DNA of 64,000 nt from NCBI RefSeq assembly GCF_026016325.1, contig NZ_CP087203.1, positions 5,022,001 to 5,086,000 on the forward strand, given 5' to 3'. Shown here one piece after another: positions 28,132-36,601 of the stretch (within the stretch, counting starts at the first letter, position 1; the number at the start of each line of letters is the position of its first letter). The position numbers and the translations under genes are program-made. This DNA comes from Pseudomonas sp. B21-056. GTDB taxonomy: Bacteria; Pseudomonadota; Gammaproteobacteria; Pseudomonadales; Pseudomonadaceae. A model generated the notes under the pieces. The model was given only the letters and a program-made list of their open reading frames with translations, did no database searches and was not told the DNA's origin.

Positions 28132-31100
28132 TCAAGGGACGAAATGGATGGTCCGAAAGCTCATGCTGGTGCCGCCCCCCATGACTTCCGGTGTGATGCC
28201 GTCCTCTATCACGCTCATGCTGGTGAACGTCACCTCAGTCATCCCCTCGGCATTGGTCGTGCCTGCAACGGGGAGAAGCGGCGCGAGACGCCAAGTCACC
28301 GTCTCATGGGCAGCCGGATTGCCATGCATGTCGTGCATGAGCGCCCGCAACGTGACGTCGACGCCGACTTTTTCCTCCTGGATAACGAAATCGCTCTGCG
28401 GACGAGCCAGCACGAAACTGGACGGATCATTGCCCAAGGTAATCGTCACCGCCGGCTGCGGCTCACGCGCATCGAGCCGGTAACTGATCACGTCACGCCC
28501 CATGGTGGTCCCGGCACGCACGGTGACGGTGGCCTGCCCGTCCTCATTGGTCGTAGACACCGATGGCTCAACAGGGCACAGCGTCGATCCCCAATAAATA
28601 TTGACGTTCTTCTGGGCTTCCCGTGCCAGGGTCACGGTGACAGTCAGTTGCGTCGTGCCATTGCTGTTGGCAATCAGCTCGGTAGCACCCGCGGTGACCT
28701 GGACTTCGACCCGATCACCCGCGGCGTGCAGGCCATAAAGGGGTGACGTCCGGTCGGGGTCCGCCAACCGGGCCGAGACCTGATTGGCCAGGTCCTGGTA
28801 GTCGCTGAAGGGCGCGTCGGGCAGCAACGTGCCCATTTTCAATGTGGTCGACGCATCCAAGGTGCTCTGGAGCGAGAACTCACGCAGGCGCGTGAACAGG
28901 TCCAGGTGTTGCAGGTTGCGGATGTAACCCTGCCCGACATTGACACGCTTGGCGCAGGCACGCACCTCCTCGGCACTCCAGTCAAAGAGTTCGGCAAGCA
29001 GCTCGGCAGTGTGAGCCTGCACCAGGCTCAATCCGTCGCCGGATAGGCTGGGTAGCGCGTTGACCAGCCGCAGGTAATCGAGCAGTTGTGCTTCGGGTTC
29101 CTGGCTGAGCGCGACGGCGCGGTTGTAGACCGTCAGGTAATACAAGGCACTTGGGGTGAAGGGACTGGTGGCGGGGGTGTTTTCGACGCCGTCGCCGATG
29201 GCAAGGTAAAGCGTCAGAAATTCCGCGCTCAGTTTCAGCGCTTTCACGACCTCGCTACGGCCGGAAAAACCGTCCAGCATGCCGAGGAAGGGATCGCCAG
29301 GCTCATCATCTTGTTCACGGGTGCTTGGCGGGGCTTGCAGCGTTGATCGGCCCGACACATAAGCCAGCACCTCTTGCACCGTACTGCCCGCCCAAGTCAG
29401 TACTGGCAGCGCCAGGGGCGCGGTCAGCTCGCCATACACGGTCAGGCTCTCCTGAACCACGCCACGCTGGCCGGCACGGCTGCTCAACAGCACGGCGACG
29501 ATCTGCTCGACGGTCTGTGGATCGTTTTTTCCGACCACTTGCCGCACAACGCGCTCGACCACCGCCCGGGCATATTCCTCGTAGGGCGGGTCGGCAGACT
29601 CGCTGCGATGCAGCACCAGCCCTTGCTCGTCGACCAGCTCCAGCAGTTGCTGAGTCCATTGCCGGTCGTTGGACAACGGCGGGACGCCGGCCATCCGCAG
29701 CGCGGCCTCGGTAAACAGCGCCGGCCCAAGCTGCGAACGGATCTGATCGAACAACCGGCTCTGTGCCTCTGACGGCTCGGTGGGAGCGGACACGGGCTTG
29801 ACCTGCTCCAGAGTCCAGGCCACGTCCAGGTTATTGTCGATACACCAGCGCACCCAGCCCTCCAGACACTGGATCTGGGTCAAGGCGTCCGGTGCCGCCG
29901 AATCGGCGTCGGTGTTGACCGCGGGCGGCCCCAGCAACGCAACGAGCCCGGCTTCGCCGCTCAGCCGGTTGAGGATTTCCACCGCCACATTCGGCGCGAT
30001 ACCCAGCAGCTGCGGCAGCCTGGCCATGCGGTAGAAACTGGACAGTACCGGCCGGCTCCGTTTGAGCGTCGTTAGTCCTTGGGCGCTGGCGATCAATGGG
30101 GCCAGGTTGAAATAGGTCGCCAGGTCGATGTTCAAGCCACCGCAAATCTGCGCGATGGTCAACGCGTCGGCTTCGGTCTCCGGTACCAGCGCGAATGTGC
30201 CGTCGTCCATCAGCAATGGAGGGGTGGACAGCACGTCCCGGTTGTACACCCGGTCGAATTGCGAGAGCTCGGTGCCACGTCCAAAAATCGAAATTTCGCC
30301 CACGAACGCCGCGAACTCCTCCGCCGAGCAGCGGTAATCCTCCCGCAGCATCTGGAACAGTCCCAGTGCCCGAATGGTACTGCCCGTCATCCAGTAATCG
30401 AGCGGTTCCGTCGCTGATGGGCCGCCCGCCCGTGCATCGGGACTCAGCTCGGCAGCGATGATCGCCGTCAGCAGCGCATCGGTTTCATGGCTGGGCAACT
30501 GCAACGCGTTGTCCAGGCGGATCTTGCGGTTGAGACGATCAATCCTGTCATCGAAGGCCCCTTCTTCAATGAGCTCGATGATTTTATTGGTGCTGGCATC
30601 ACCGCCATAGGTGATACCCATCGAGTTTCCCGGTCCGTTGTTGACGAACACCGAACCCGCATGCCCGGGCGTGATCAGCTCATCGACGGTCTGCACATGG
30701 TCGGACAGCGTGGGGGCAAACGACTCCACCGAGAGCAAGGCTTCCAGCCCGCGCTGAGTCAGCTTGGTCCGCTGGTTGAAAAACACTGTCTGGTTCAGGT
30801 TTTGCGCTTCAATGCCCTTCGCCCCGAAGTTCTTCTTGAACCACTGATCGTTATCCTCCCCGGGGAAAGGCGACGCCTCCAGCATGATCTGTCGCAAAGC
30901 CGGGCTGAGCCGGGCCGCTTGGGTCAGGGCATGGCCACTGGTGTCTTCCCAGGGCAGCGCTTTCAGGAAATAGGGAAACGCCGGATCACACAACTGCACC
31001 ACACGGCCGACGGACATGTTCAGGTCCCGGGTCAACTCATCCAGGGTGACCCACGGGTGGTGATAAGGCAGGCCGTTGGGGTAGCGGCGCCCGCTCAGCA

Positions 31101-31707
31101 TCACGTCCAGGTCGTGGATACCGCCAAGGGAGTCCTTGATGGACGTTTCCAGCACAGCGCTGACCACCTCGACCGACGACACCACGCGATGGGTCGTCAC
31201 CGGGTCGATGCGTAACGGTCCCAGGTCCCTGCGGCGGAGGGTGAGCGGGTAGGCCTTATCGGTTTCGGAGGGGCGCAGGCGCCGTTCGGACCAGTGCTTG
31301 AGCCACACCGCATAGGCCACGGGTGAGTGGATGGCTTCGATCGCGTCCGCCGGGCACTTGTTGCTGAAATTGGGCTTGAACAACTCCCCATAAGTGGGGC
31401 CCTCGACCAGGGCCAGCAAGCCTTGGCGCACGGGCATGGGCAGCGGTTCATGCCGGGTCAGTTGGTCTTCGATGAAACCTCGCAACACCCACGTCGCCAG
31501 GCCGTTGAGACGCAATGCGAGCGCCTGGGCATCCTCGGGTTCCAGCCCGTACTCGCTCACCAGCCCGGCCACCCCTTTGCGGGCCAGTGCGCACACCGAG
31601 CCACCCTCTTCAAAATACTGTCCAAGGTCGGACAGTGAATCGGATTGCCGCCCCGCCAGGAGCTGTTCGCAAAAATGACGAGCGATTACGGCGGGAGAAT
31701 TTTTCAT
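28132..31707 (-). CDS. Tc toxin A component, N-terminal part (TcaA-like, VRP1 domain) with C-terminal Ig-like domains
   Basis: A 1191-residue protein. Residues 1 to ~990 match the Salmonella virulence plasmid A/VRP1 part of TcA proteins, a mostly helical shell region (LSDLGQYFEEGGSVCALARKG is the conserved start; VYNRDVLSTPPLL and AQICGGLNIDLATYFNL are typical). Residues ~990-1191 are two BIG_1 Ig-like domains with the turns TTNEDGQATVTV and TTNAEGMTEVTF. Usual TcaA proteins lack these domains. GGAG lies 8 bases before the ATG. A 112-base gap separates it from the upstream Ig-repeat gene 1, from whose promoter it is probably transcribed. It should assemble with the TcaB-like protein into one TcA protomer, replacing a single ~2500-residue TcdA chain. 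Confidence 0.88.
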   Translation of the reverse strand: MKNSPAVIARHFCEQLLAGRQSDSLSDLGQYFEEGGSVCALARKGVAGLVSEYGLEPEDAQALALRLNGLATWVLRGFIEDQLTRHEPLPMPVRQGLLALVEGPTYGELFKPNFSNKCPADAIEAIHSPVAYAVWLKHWSERRLRPSETDKAYPLTLRRRDLGPLRIDPVTTHRVVSSVEVVSAVLETSIKDSLGGIHDLDVMLSGRRYPNGLPYHHPWVTLDELTRDLNMSVGRVVQLCDPAFPYFLKALPWEDTSGHALTQAARLSPALRQIMLEASPFPGEDNDQWFKKNFGAKGIEAQNLNQTVFFNQRTKLTQRGLEALLSVESFAPTLSDHVQTVDELITPGHAGSVFVNNGPGNSMGITYGGDASTNKIIELIEEGAFDDRIDRLNRKIRLDNALQLPSHETDALLTAIIAAELSPDARAGGPSATEPLDYWMTGSTIRALGLFQMLREDYRCSAEEFAAFVGEISIFGRGTELSQFDRVYNRDVLSTPPLLMDDGTFALVPETEADALTIAQICGGLNIDLATYFNLAPLIASAQGLTTLKRSRPVLSSFYRMARLPQLLGIAPNVAVEILNRLSGEAGLVALLGPPAVNTDADSAAPDALTQIQCLEGWVRWCIDNNLDVAWTLEQVKPVSAPTEPSEAQSRLFDQIRSQLGPALFTEAALRMAGVPPLSNDRQWTQQLLELVDEQGLVLHRSESADPPYEEYARAVVERVVRQVVGKNDPQTVEQIVAVLLSSRAGQRGVVQESLTVYGELTAPLALPVLTWAGSTVQEVLAYVSGRSTLQAPPSTREQDDEPGDPFLGMLDGFSGRSEVVKALKLSAEFLTLYLAIGDGVENTPATSPFTPSALYYLTVYNRAVALSQEPEAQLLDYLRLVNALPSLSGDGLSLVQAHTAELLAELFDWSAEEVRACAKRVNVGQGYIRNLQHLDLFTRLREFSLQSTLDASTTLKMGTLLPDAPFSDYQDLANQVSARLADPDRTSPLYGLHAAGDRVEVQVTAGATELIANSNGTTQLTVTVTLAREAQKNVNIYWGSTLCPVEPSVSTTNEDGQATVTVRAGTTMGRDVISYRLDAREPQPAVTITLGNDPSSFVLARPQSDFVIQEEKVGVDVTLRALMHDMHGNPAAHETVTWRLAPLLPVAGTTNAEGMTEVTFTSMSVIEDGITPEVMGGGTSMSFRTIHFVP

Positions 31708-31744
31708 CGTGGTGCTCCGTTTCAGATATTGGAGACGATGGAGC

Positions 31745-31819
31745 TACTCTTGCCGGGCCAGCTCAAAGCGCGGACTGCTCCCCCACCCTGCCGCGCCTTC
31801 ACCCAGTACCGTCCTGGCA
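31745..31819 (-). pseudogene. Decayed 3' remnant of an Ig-repeat paralogue
   Basis: Immediately after the stop of Ig-repeat gene 1, the minus strand still reads WVKARQ in a shifted frame, followed by a degenerate match to the last codons of the paralogue ending at 34289. On the plus strand, ccttcaccca and ctcaaagcgcgg match the paralogue 3' end, and the neighbouring ccgtcctggc matches a point over 1.2 kb further upstream in it. The gene therefore lost its middle and kept a scrap of its end. Confidence 0.75.
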
Positions 31820-33253
31820 CTACTCCGCGGTGGGCGGTGGGGGCCGGATGATGAGGGTTTGCGGTTCGGTGACCTGGGACGAGATGCCATTGAACAGTTG
31901 CCGGGCTTCGACGGAATAGGTCCCCGGATTCCAGGCTTCAGTTGCGGCGGTTGACCAACGGTCGTTGCGGACATCGACAATCGGCGCGGCAGGCGTCGAC
32001 TCGCCCACACGCCGCACCTCGATCTGCGCAGCAGGTTGGTCCGGCCAGCTGTGACCGAAACCGGAGAACGCCGGTTTGCGATCTGCGCCTACCGTTACCG
32101 AAAGGGAAGGAACCGGGACGGGCACGGTGACCGTGAAATTGTCACTGGTATTGGAGTAGATCCAGCCACCCATCCCATCGGGAACACCTTGTCGGGCATT
32201 CATCTGGCGCGCGGCTGAAGGCGGTTGGTCGAGCCAATCAACGCTCCACGAGCCGTCATTATTTACGGCGGTATCGACCTGGAGGGTGCCGCCGCTGAGA
32301 ATGTCCACCCTGGCGCCGCCATAACCCACGCCCGAGAACTTCACAGTGCCGGGGCTGGGGTAGGTCACTTGGATATTCGTCAGTTTCGGCGGTTTGATTT
32401 TGAATGCCCGGCCGACATTGCGTTGCGACGTTACGCCTCGATAGGTCTGATCTGCCACCAACAAAGTCGGACCCGGCCTCGGCATTTGTACATTGACGCT
32501 CCAGGCTCCCCCGGTCCCTACGGTGTCATTACCCACGTGGACATCACCCAGGTCAATCCATGCGTCGACGCTGGCGCCTGGTGTGCCGTTGGTTCCAGAG
32601 AGGGTGAAACTCATTTCCTGATCGGTGGCTGGCCCGGTGATGATCAATGCGCCTATCAGCTCGAAAGATACATAATCTGTGTAACTGAGAAGCGGACTGC
32701 TCTGGACTTTATATTCCGCCCGCACGGTATAAGCCCTGCTGGTCAGTGGCACAGTTGGCCGGACTTGCCATGTTGTCCCAGGGCCTACGGCTGTCACCGA
32801 AGCCAGTTCAGTCGTACCTTCGAGTACCCTGATGTGCATGCCCGGGTCGGTCGGTCTTTCGCCCGGATAGCATTCCCCTCCGAAAACAGCCTGGGCTACG
32901 TAGCCCGACGTGGGCTGCGTGAGCGTGGTCGGACGCCTTACGATCTTTCTCGGCCTCGTGAACCCATGTCCGCTTTGGCCGGCGCGGTACGTTAGATCCG
33001 CATCGCTTGGCATCACGGCGTCCACGGTCCAGTCACCATCATCATTGATGTCGTAACTCCACCCCAGTCCATCGGCGTTGGAATCATCATAAATAACGAC
33101 TGTGCCGCCGGGTCTGGCGCCGCGTCCTGAAACATGAAATATGCGCTCAGGGACATAACCCGACGGCGACAGGATTTCAAATTCAGCCCTGACCTGCATC
33201 TCTTCGAGAGGCTCGTCTTTTTCGCTATCGTCGTCAGTGTCCATCATGGCCAT
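31820..33253 (-). CDS. Ig-repeat Tc-associated protein 1 (C-terminally truncated paralogue)
   Basis: A 477-residue protein of tandem bacterial Ig-like domains with no signal peptide. An acidic N-terminus (MDTDDDSEKDEPLEE) precedes repeat units such as SGTNGTPGASVDAW and FKIKPPKLTNIQVTYPSPGTVKFSG, and a final unit ending RPPPPTAE. The two paralogues at 34289-37032 and 37022-40243 share these units but continue for about 400 residues. This copy stops where their VEWRQDG/VELRQDG begins, because of a TAG, and a remnant of the lost 3' end follows. It is first in the presumed TcA operon, and a lux-box-like palindrome is centred 80 bases before its ATG. It may still be functional as a shorter protein. 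Confidence 0.78.
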   Translation of the reverse strand: MAMMDTDDDSEKDEPLEEMQVRAEFEILSPSGYVPERIFHVSGRGARPGGTVVIYDDSNADGLGWSYDINDDGDWTVDAVMPSDADLTYRAGQSGHGFTRPRKIVRRPTTLTQPTSGYVAQAVFGGECYPGERPTDPGMHIRVLEGTTELASVTAVGPGTTWQVRPTVPLTSRAYTVRAEYKVQSSPLLSYTDYVSFELIGALIITGPATDQEMSFTLSGTNGTPGASVDAWIDLGDVHVGNDTVGTGGAWSVNVQMPRPGPTLLVADQTYRGVTSQRNVGRAFKIKPPKLTNIQVTYPSPGTVKFSGVGYGGARVDILSGGTLQVDTAVNNDGSWSVDWLDQPPSAARQMNARQGVPDGMGGWIYSNTSDNFTVTVPVPVPSLSVTVGADRKPAFSGFGHSWPDQPAAQIEVRRVGESTPAAPIVDVRNDRWSTAATEAWNPGTYSVEARQLFNGISSQVTEPQTLIIRPPPPTAE

Positions 33254-33323
33254 GACTCATTTCCCATCGTTAACGCCAGGCGGCTTGTTGGGTACAGTGA
33301 ATGACAAACCCGTCGTGTCAGGC

Positions 33324-33343
33324 ACCTGTCATGTCTGACAGTG
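33324..33343. promoter_or_regulatory. lux-box-like palindrome upstream of Ig-repeat gene 1 / TcA operon
   Basis: ACCTGTCATGTCTGACAGTG: seven-base arms ACCTGTC and GACAGTG around six bases, the spacing and size of LuxR-type sites. It is centred 80 bases upstream of the ATG at 33253. The same motif lies at the same distance before Ig-repeat gene 3 and TcB. Confidence 0.6.
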
Positions 33344-33390
33344 ACGACGAGTGGTGGGACGTGGTGTAAGACGTAGATCGGTTGACTACA

Positions 33391-33695
33391 GCGCCTTGCG
33401 CAACGGACTACAGATCCGCCAGAATCCGCCGGCTTGTGCGCTTTGGCCTTGCCCCGTAACTTGATTCGTGTCGCTGATAATCAGCGGTCGGGTTTAGTCG
33501 CCCGGGAGGTATAACGAAGTACACAAGCATCATCCAGTCGGGCTCTCCTATTCCCGTGCTTAATGGTGGCTGTGCGCAGGGCGCCCTCGGGCGCGCCGGT
33601 TCTTTCGTTATCCTCCCGGTCGACTAACCTGCGTTCAGCCGCCACCCCTCGTTTAGTCGCGAGTCGGTGGCAGCCCATTTAATGGATAACGAATC
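33391..33695 (+). promoter_or_regulatory. Conserved structured leader of DUF6124 gene 1 (candidate switching RNA)
   Basis: A ~300-base element shared with 40381-40685. Strand A (TTAGTCG at 33494-33500, CCGGGAGG at 33502-33509, ATAACGAA at 33511-33518) pairs with strand B (TTCGTTAT 33604-33611, CCTCCCGG 33612-33619, CGACTAA 33621-33627), making 23 base pairs with one bulge and one mismatch. Strand A' repeats TTAGTCG at 33653-33659 and has GGATAACGAA at 33684-33693, just before the ATG. That sequence is perfectly complementary to 33604-33613 of strand B. B can therefore pair with either A or the ribosome-binding region. An ANGGA core (33682-33686) beside the start also fits RsmA-type control. 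Confidence 0.6.
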
Positions 33696-34064
33696 ATGAT
33701 CAAACCAACACCCAATCCCCCGCACACCGATCCACAGTCCTCCCACGAAACCCTCGACCCCGAAAAGCTCGACCAGGCCGCCCAACGAGCCCTGGACTAC
33801 TACCTCAAGCCCAACAACGGTCAACCCGAACAGAAAGCCGCCAAGCACCTGGACTACTTCATCGTCGCCCCCGACGCCGACCCCGAAGGCATGCTCGCGC
33901 ACAGCTATGAAACCTTCTGCTCGGTGAGCACGTTGATCCTGGATTTATCCGAAGACCTGGAAGGCGCCCCGCGCAACCTGGCCCTGGCGATTCACCAGAT
34001 GGGCGAGATGGGGGTGTTGTTGCTGGAGAAGCTGCTGGATAGCGAAGAGAAGATCCAGCGCTGA
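33696..34064 (+). CDS. DUF6124 family protein, copy 1
   Basis: A 122-residue protein, almost identical to the one at 40686 (differences such as HTDPQ versus HTNPQ). It has a proline-rich N-terminus (MIKPTPNPPHTDP), then helical sequence with LDQAAQRALDYYL, a central FIVAPDADPEGMLAHSYE segment and a C-terminal helix rich in Leu, Met and Glu. There is no membrane segment or catalytic motif. DUF6124 proteins are known only from Pseudomonas and have no function assigned. The ATG at 33696 is preceded by GGA inside a region that the long leader can sequester. The gene is divergent from Ig-repeat gene 1. Confidence 0.82.
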   Translation: MIKPTPNPPHTDPQSSHETLDPEKLDQAAQRALDYYLKPNNGQPEQKAAKHLDYFIVAPDADPEGMLAHSYETFCSVSTLILDLSEDLEGAPRNLALAIHQMGEMGVLLLEKLLDSEEKIQR

Positions 34065-34074
34065 AAGAGGCCCG

Positions 34075-34180
34075 TGTAGGAGCTGTCGAGCGAAGCGAGG
34101 CTGCGATCTTTTGATCTTTCGCTTAATACTCAAGCGTCTGGGACAAGATCGCAGCCTCGCTTCGCTCGACAGCTCCTACA
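34075..34180. repeat. Long inverted REP element (tgtaggagctg family)
   Basis: Arms tgtaggagctgtcgagcgaa and its perfect inverse at 34155-34180, with inner gatcttttgatc symmetry. It directly follows the DUF6124 stop, like its counterpart at 41064 after copy 2, so it belongs to the duplicated module and may act as its transcript end. Confidence 0.9.
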
Positions 34181-34288
34181 GCGATGAGTGCCTTCAGGTA
34201 TCAGAGGCAATCTGGGCTCAAGCCGAACCCGACAACGAGTGAAAGCTGAATACCGCAAGGCGCTGACCCGTTGTCCGTACCCCAGCGA

Positions 34289-36601
34289 CTATTCCTGTGC
34301 CACTTCAAAGCGCGGGCTATCGCCCCAATCCGAATCGTCTTGCCGGGCCTTCACCCAATGGGCACCGAGCCGCAACGAGGCGTCGGGCGAAGCCGTCCAG
34401 GTCCCGTCAGTTACCGGGCGATCCTGGGCGACGAGCTGCCGGGCATCGAACCAGTACGACACCTCGACGCGCTTGCCGCTCTCGCCCGTGCCTGCGAAAA
34501 GCGGCTGGCCTGCGAACCAGTGCCCCGCCTCAGGCGTCGTGAACGTCGGCGCCCCGGACAACAACAGCACGTTATGCACCGCGCTCCACCCGGAGCTGTA
34601 CCCGTCGCATTCCTGCTGCACGATCAATGAATGGGAACCGGCCAGCCGTTCGATATTCAGAGGAATCGACCAGGTCCGGTTCGCCTGCACCTGCGCCCTG
34701 CCCAACACCGTGTCGGGCGCATCGCTCCAGGCGACTTTCACCCAATCGCCGGTGTAGCCATGCCCGGAAATCGTTACCGTCGTGCCGAGGTGTTGTTGCA
34801 ACGCTGGCGACTCGATGAGCGGGATGGCCGGGACGGCGGTGAAGGCATGGTCGGGACTGAAATCGGAGGGCCTGTCTTGAAAAATCTGTTTGGCACGCAG
34901 CGTATAGGTGCCCACCGGCAAGTGGGCGTCATAGAACCAGTAGCCGTCGACACCTCTGGCCGGCACCCTTGCCAGGGGCTCGCTCCAACCGTCGAGCCAC
35001 AACTCGACGGTCGCCGTATCGAACTCCCAGTGTTTGCGGGCATAGCCGTCGATGACCGAAGTCCGGGCAATCGCGTCGCCCGGCTGGGGATGATCGATGG
35101 TGGGGGGAAACAGGATCACCTTGAAGCTGACGGGCTCGCTGGCCTCGGACGGAAACTCGCCGTACTGCTGGACCGCGTAAACCTTGTGATCGTCAAACGC
35201 AAGGTCCTCGGTAATCGGCACCGACCATTCGTTGCCGGTGACCTCGGCTTCGCCGAGCAGTGTTTCTGACACGAAATCAAACACACGCATAAAAGCACCG
35301 GCGATGCCCCCGGTGCCCTGGATGACCGGTTTGTGATCCACCTCTTCATCATTCACCGGTGAAGTAATGACTGGCTGCAACCCGACGATCTCGAACGACT
35401 GCGACACTTCATCGGAGGTCTGGCCGCCGAAGGACTGCGTCACCCTGACGGTATAAGGACCGGGCACGAAAGGCTCGGTCCGGGTGAAACTCCAGGTGGC
35501 ACCGCTCACTAACGCGGCATAGGGCGAGTTCGGGTCATCGTCGAACTGAAGCTGCACCTGCGCGCCACTCATACAGGTGCCGGAGAAGCGCGGCGTGAGA
35601 CCGTCCTGGCGCCACTCCACGGTGGGCAGTGGGGGCCGGATGACGAGGGTTTGCGGGTCGGTGACCGCGGATGGGATGTCCTTGAACAACTGTCGGGCAT
35701 CGACAGAATAAGTCCCCGGATTCCAAGCCTCAGCCACGGTGGTTGACCAACGGTTGTTGCTGACATTGACAATCGGCGCGGCTGGCGTTGATTCGCCCAC
35801 ACGCCGCACTTCGACCTGCGCAGCGGGTTGCCCCGTCCAGCTGTGACCGACGCCGGAAAACACCGGTTTGCGGTCTGCGCCTACCGTCACCGAAAGAGAG
35901 GGGACCGGGACGGGTATGGTGACCGTGAAATCGCTACTGCGATCAGAGTAGATCCAGCCGCCTACTCCATCGGGAACACCTTGCTGGGCATTCATCTGGC
36001 GCGCGGTTGAAGGCGGCTGATCGAGCCAGTCGACAGCCCACGCGCCATTACTATCGACAACGGTTTCGACCTGGAGGGTGTCGCCGCTGAAAATCTCCAG
36101 CTTGGCATCAGGGTAACCCGGGCCCCAAAACCTCACGATGCCGGGGCTGGGATAGGCCACCTGGGTACTCACCAATCTGGGAGGTTTGATCTTGATCGCT
36201 TGGGCGGCGCTAAGTGGCGACGTCACACCCCGATAGGTCTGCTCGGCCACCAGCGAAGTCGGACCCGCTTCCAGCATCTCTACACTGGCATTCCAGACAC
36301 CGTTCGCCGCCACCTCCCCTCCGCCGACACGGGCACCGCTAAAGTCGATTTTCACGTCGACGGTAGCGCCCGACATGCCGTTGGTTCCGCTTAAATTGAA
36401 ACGCATCTCCCGAGCAGATGAGGGAGGGGTAATGAGCAGCTGGCCTACGACGCTGAACGATATCTCAGGCGTAACACTCGTTCCGGCAAGGCTCCCAACT
36501 TTATACTGGGCTCTCACCGTGTGAACGCCGCTGGACAGTGGTTCATTTGGCCTGACGTCCCAGGTTCTTTCTGGTATTACGTCACCCAGATAAGCCAGCA
36601 C
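34289..36601 (-). CDS. Ig-repeat Tc-associated protein 2, main (3') part of a frameshifted gene
   Basis: The frame encodes 770 residues from an internal ATG. Homology to Ig-repeat proteins 1 and 3 continues upstream in this frame past the ATG (RVWVYEGSLVL), showing that the true gene begins at 37032 and was split by a one-base frameshift near 36620-36650. It has tandem Ig-like units (SGTNGMSGATVDVKID, FKIKPP-like KIKPPRLVSTQVAYPSPGIV) and a C-terminal half of about 500 residues that is nearly identical to that of Ig-repeat protein 3, including stretches of identical DNA. No signal peptide or catalytic motif is seen. It is probably no longer made full length unless frameshifting or a sequencing error is involved. 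Confidence 0.72.
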   Translation of the reverse strand: MLAYLGDVIPERTWDVRPNEPLSSGVHTVRAQYKVGSLAGTSVTPEISFSVVGQLLITPPSSAREMRFNLSGTNGMSGATVDVKIDFSGARVGGGEVAANGVWNASVEMLEAGPTSLVAEQTYRGVTSPLSAAQAIKIKPPRLVSTQVAYPSPGIVRFWGPGYPDAKLEIFSGDTLQVETVVDSNGAWAVDWLDQPPSTARQMNAQQGVPDGVGGWIYSDRSSDFTVTIPVPVPSLSVTVGADRKPVFSGVGHSWTGQPAAQVEVRRVGESTPAAPIVNVSNNRWSTTVAEAWNPGTYSVDARQLFKDIPSAVTDPQTLVIRPPLPTVEWRQDGLTPRFSGTCMSGAQVQLQFDDDPNSPYAALVSGATWSFTRTEPFVPGPYTVRVTQSFGGQTSDEVSQSFEIVGLQPVITSPVNDEEVDHKPVIQGTGGIAGAFMRVFDFVSETLLGEAEVTGNEWSVPITEDLAFDDHKVYAVQQYGEFPSEASEPVSFKVILFPPTIDHPQPGDAIARTSVIDGYARKHWEFDTATVELWLDGWSEPLARVPARGVDGYWFYDAHLPVGTYTLRAKQIFQDRPSDFSPDHAFTAVPAIPLIESPALQQHLGTTVTISGHGYTGDWVKVAWSDAPDTVLGRAQVQANRTWSIPLNIERLAGSHSLIVQQECDGYSSGWSAVHNVLLLSGAPTFTTPEAGHWFAGQPLFAGTGESGKRVEVSYWFDARQLVAQDRPVTDGTWTASPDASLRLGAHWVKARQDDSDWGDSPRFEVAQE

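Larger units (their letters stand above)
33254..33695. other. 442-base divergent regulatory region, copy 1
   Basis: No gene. It holds the promoter side of Ig-repeat gene 1 (left) and the long leader of the first DUF6124 gene (right). The corresponding region 40244-40685 has exactly the same length, and its right-hand 300 bases are nearly identical. Confidence 0.7.

Noticed and set aside
33481..33678. Short minus-strand frames in both DUF6124 leaders
   Set aside because: Their translations differ strongly between the two copies while the base-paired segments are kept, so selection is on the nucleic acid and not on a protein.
33391..33695. Integron attC or other recombination site reading of the DUF6124 leader
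   Set aside because: The core is TTAGTCG/CGACTAA, not the attC core. No integrase is near. The third repeat overlaps the translation start and covaries with the stem, which fits RNA better.
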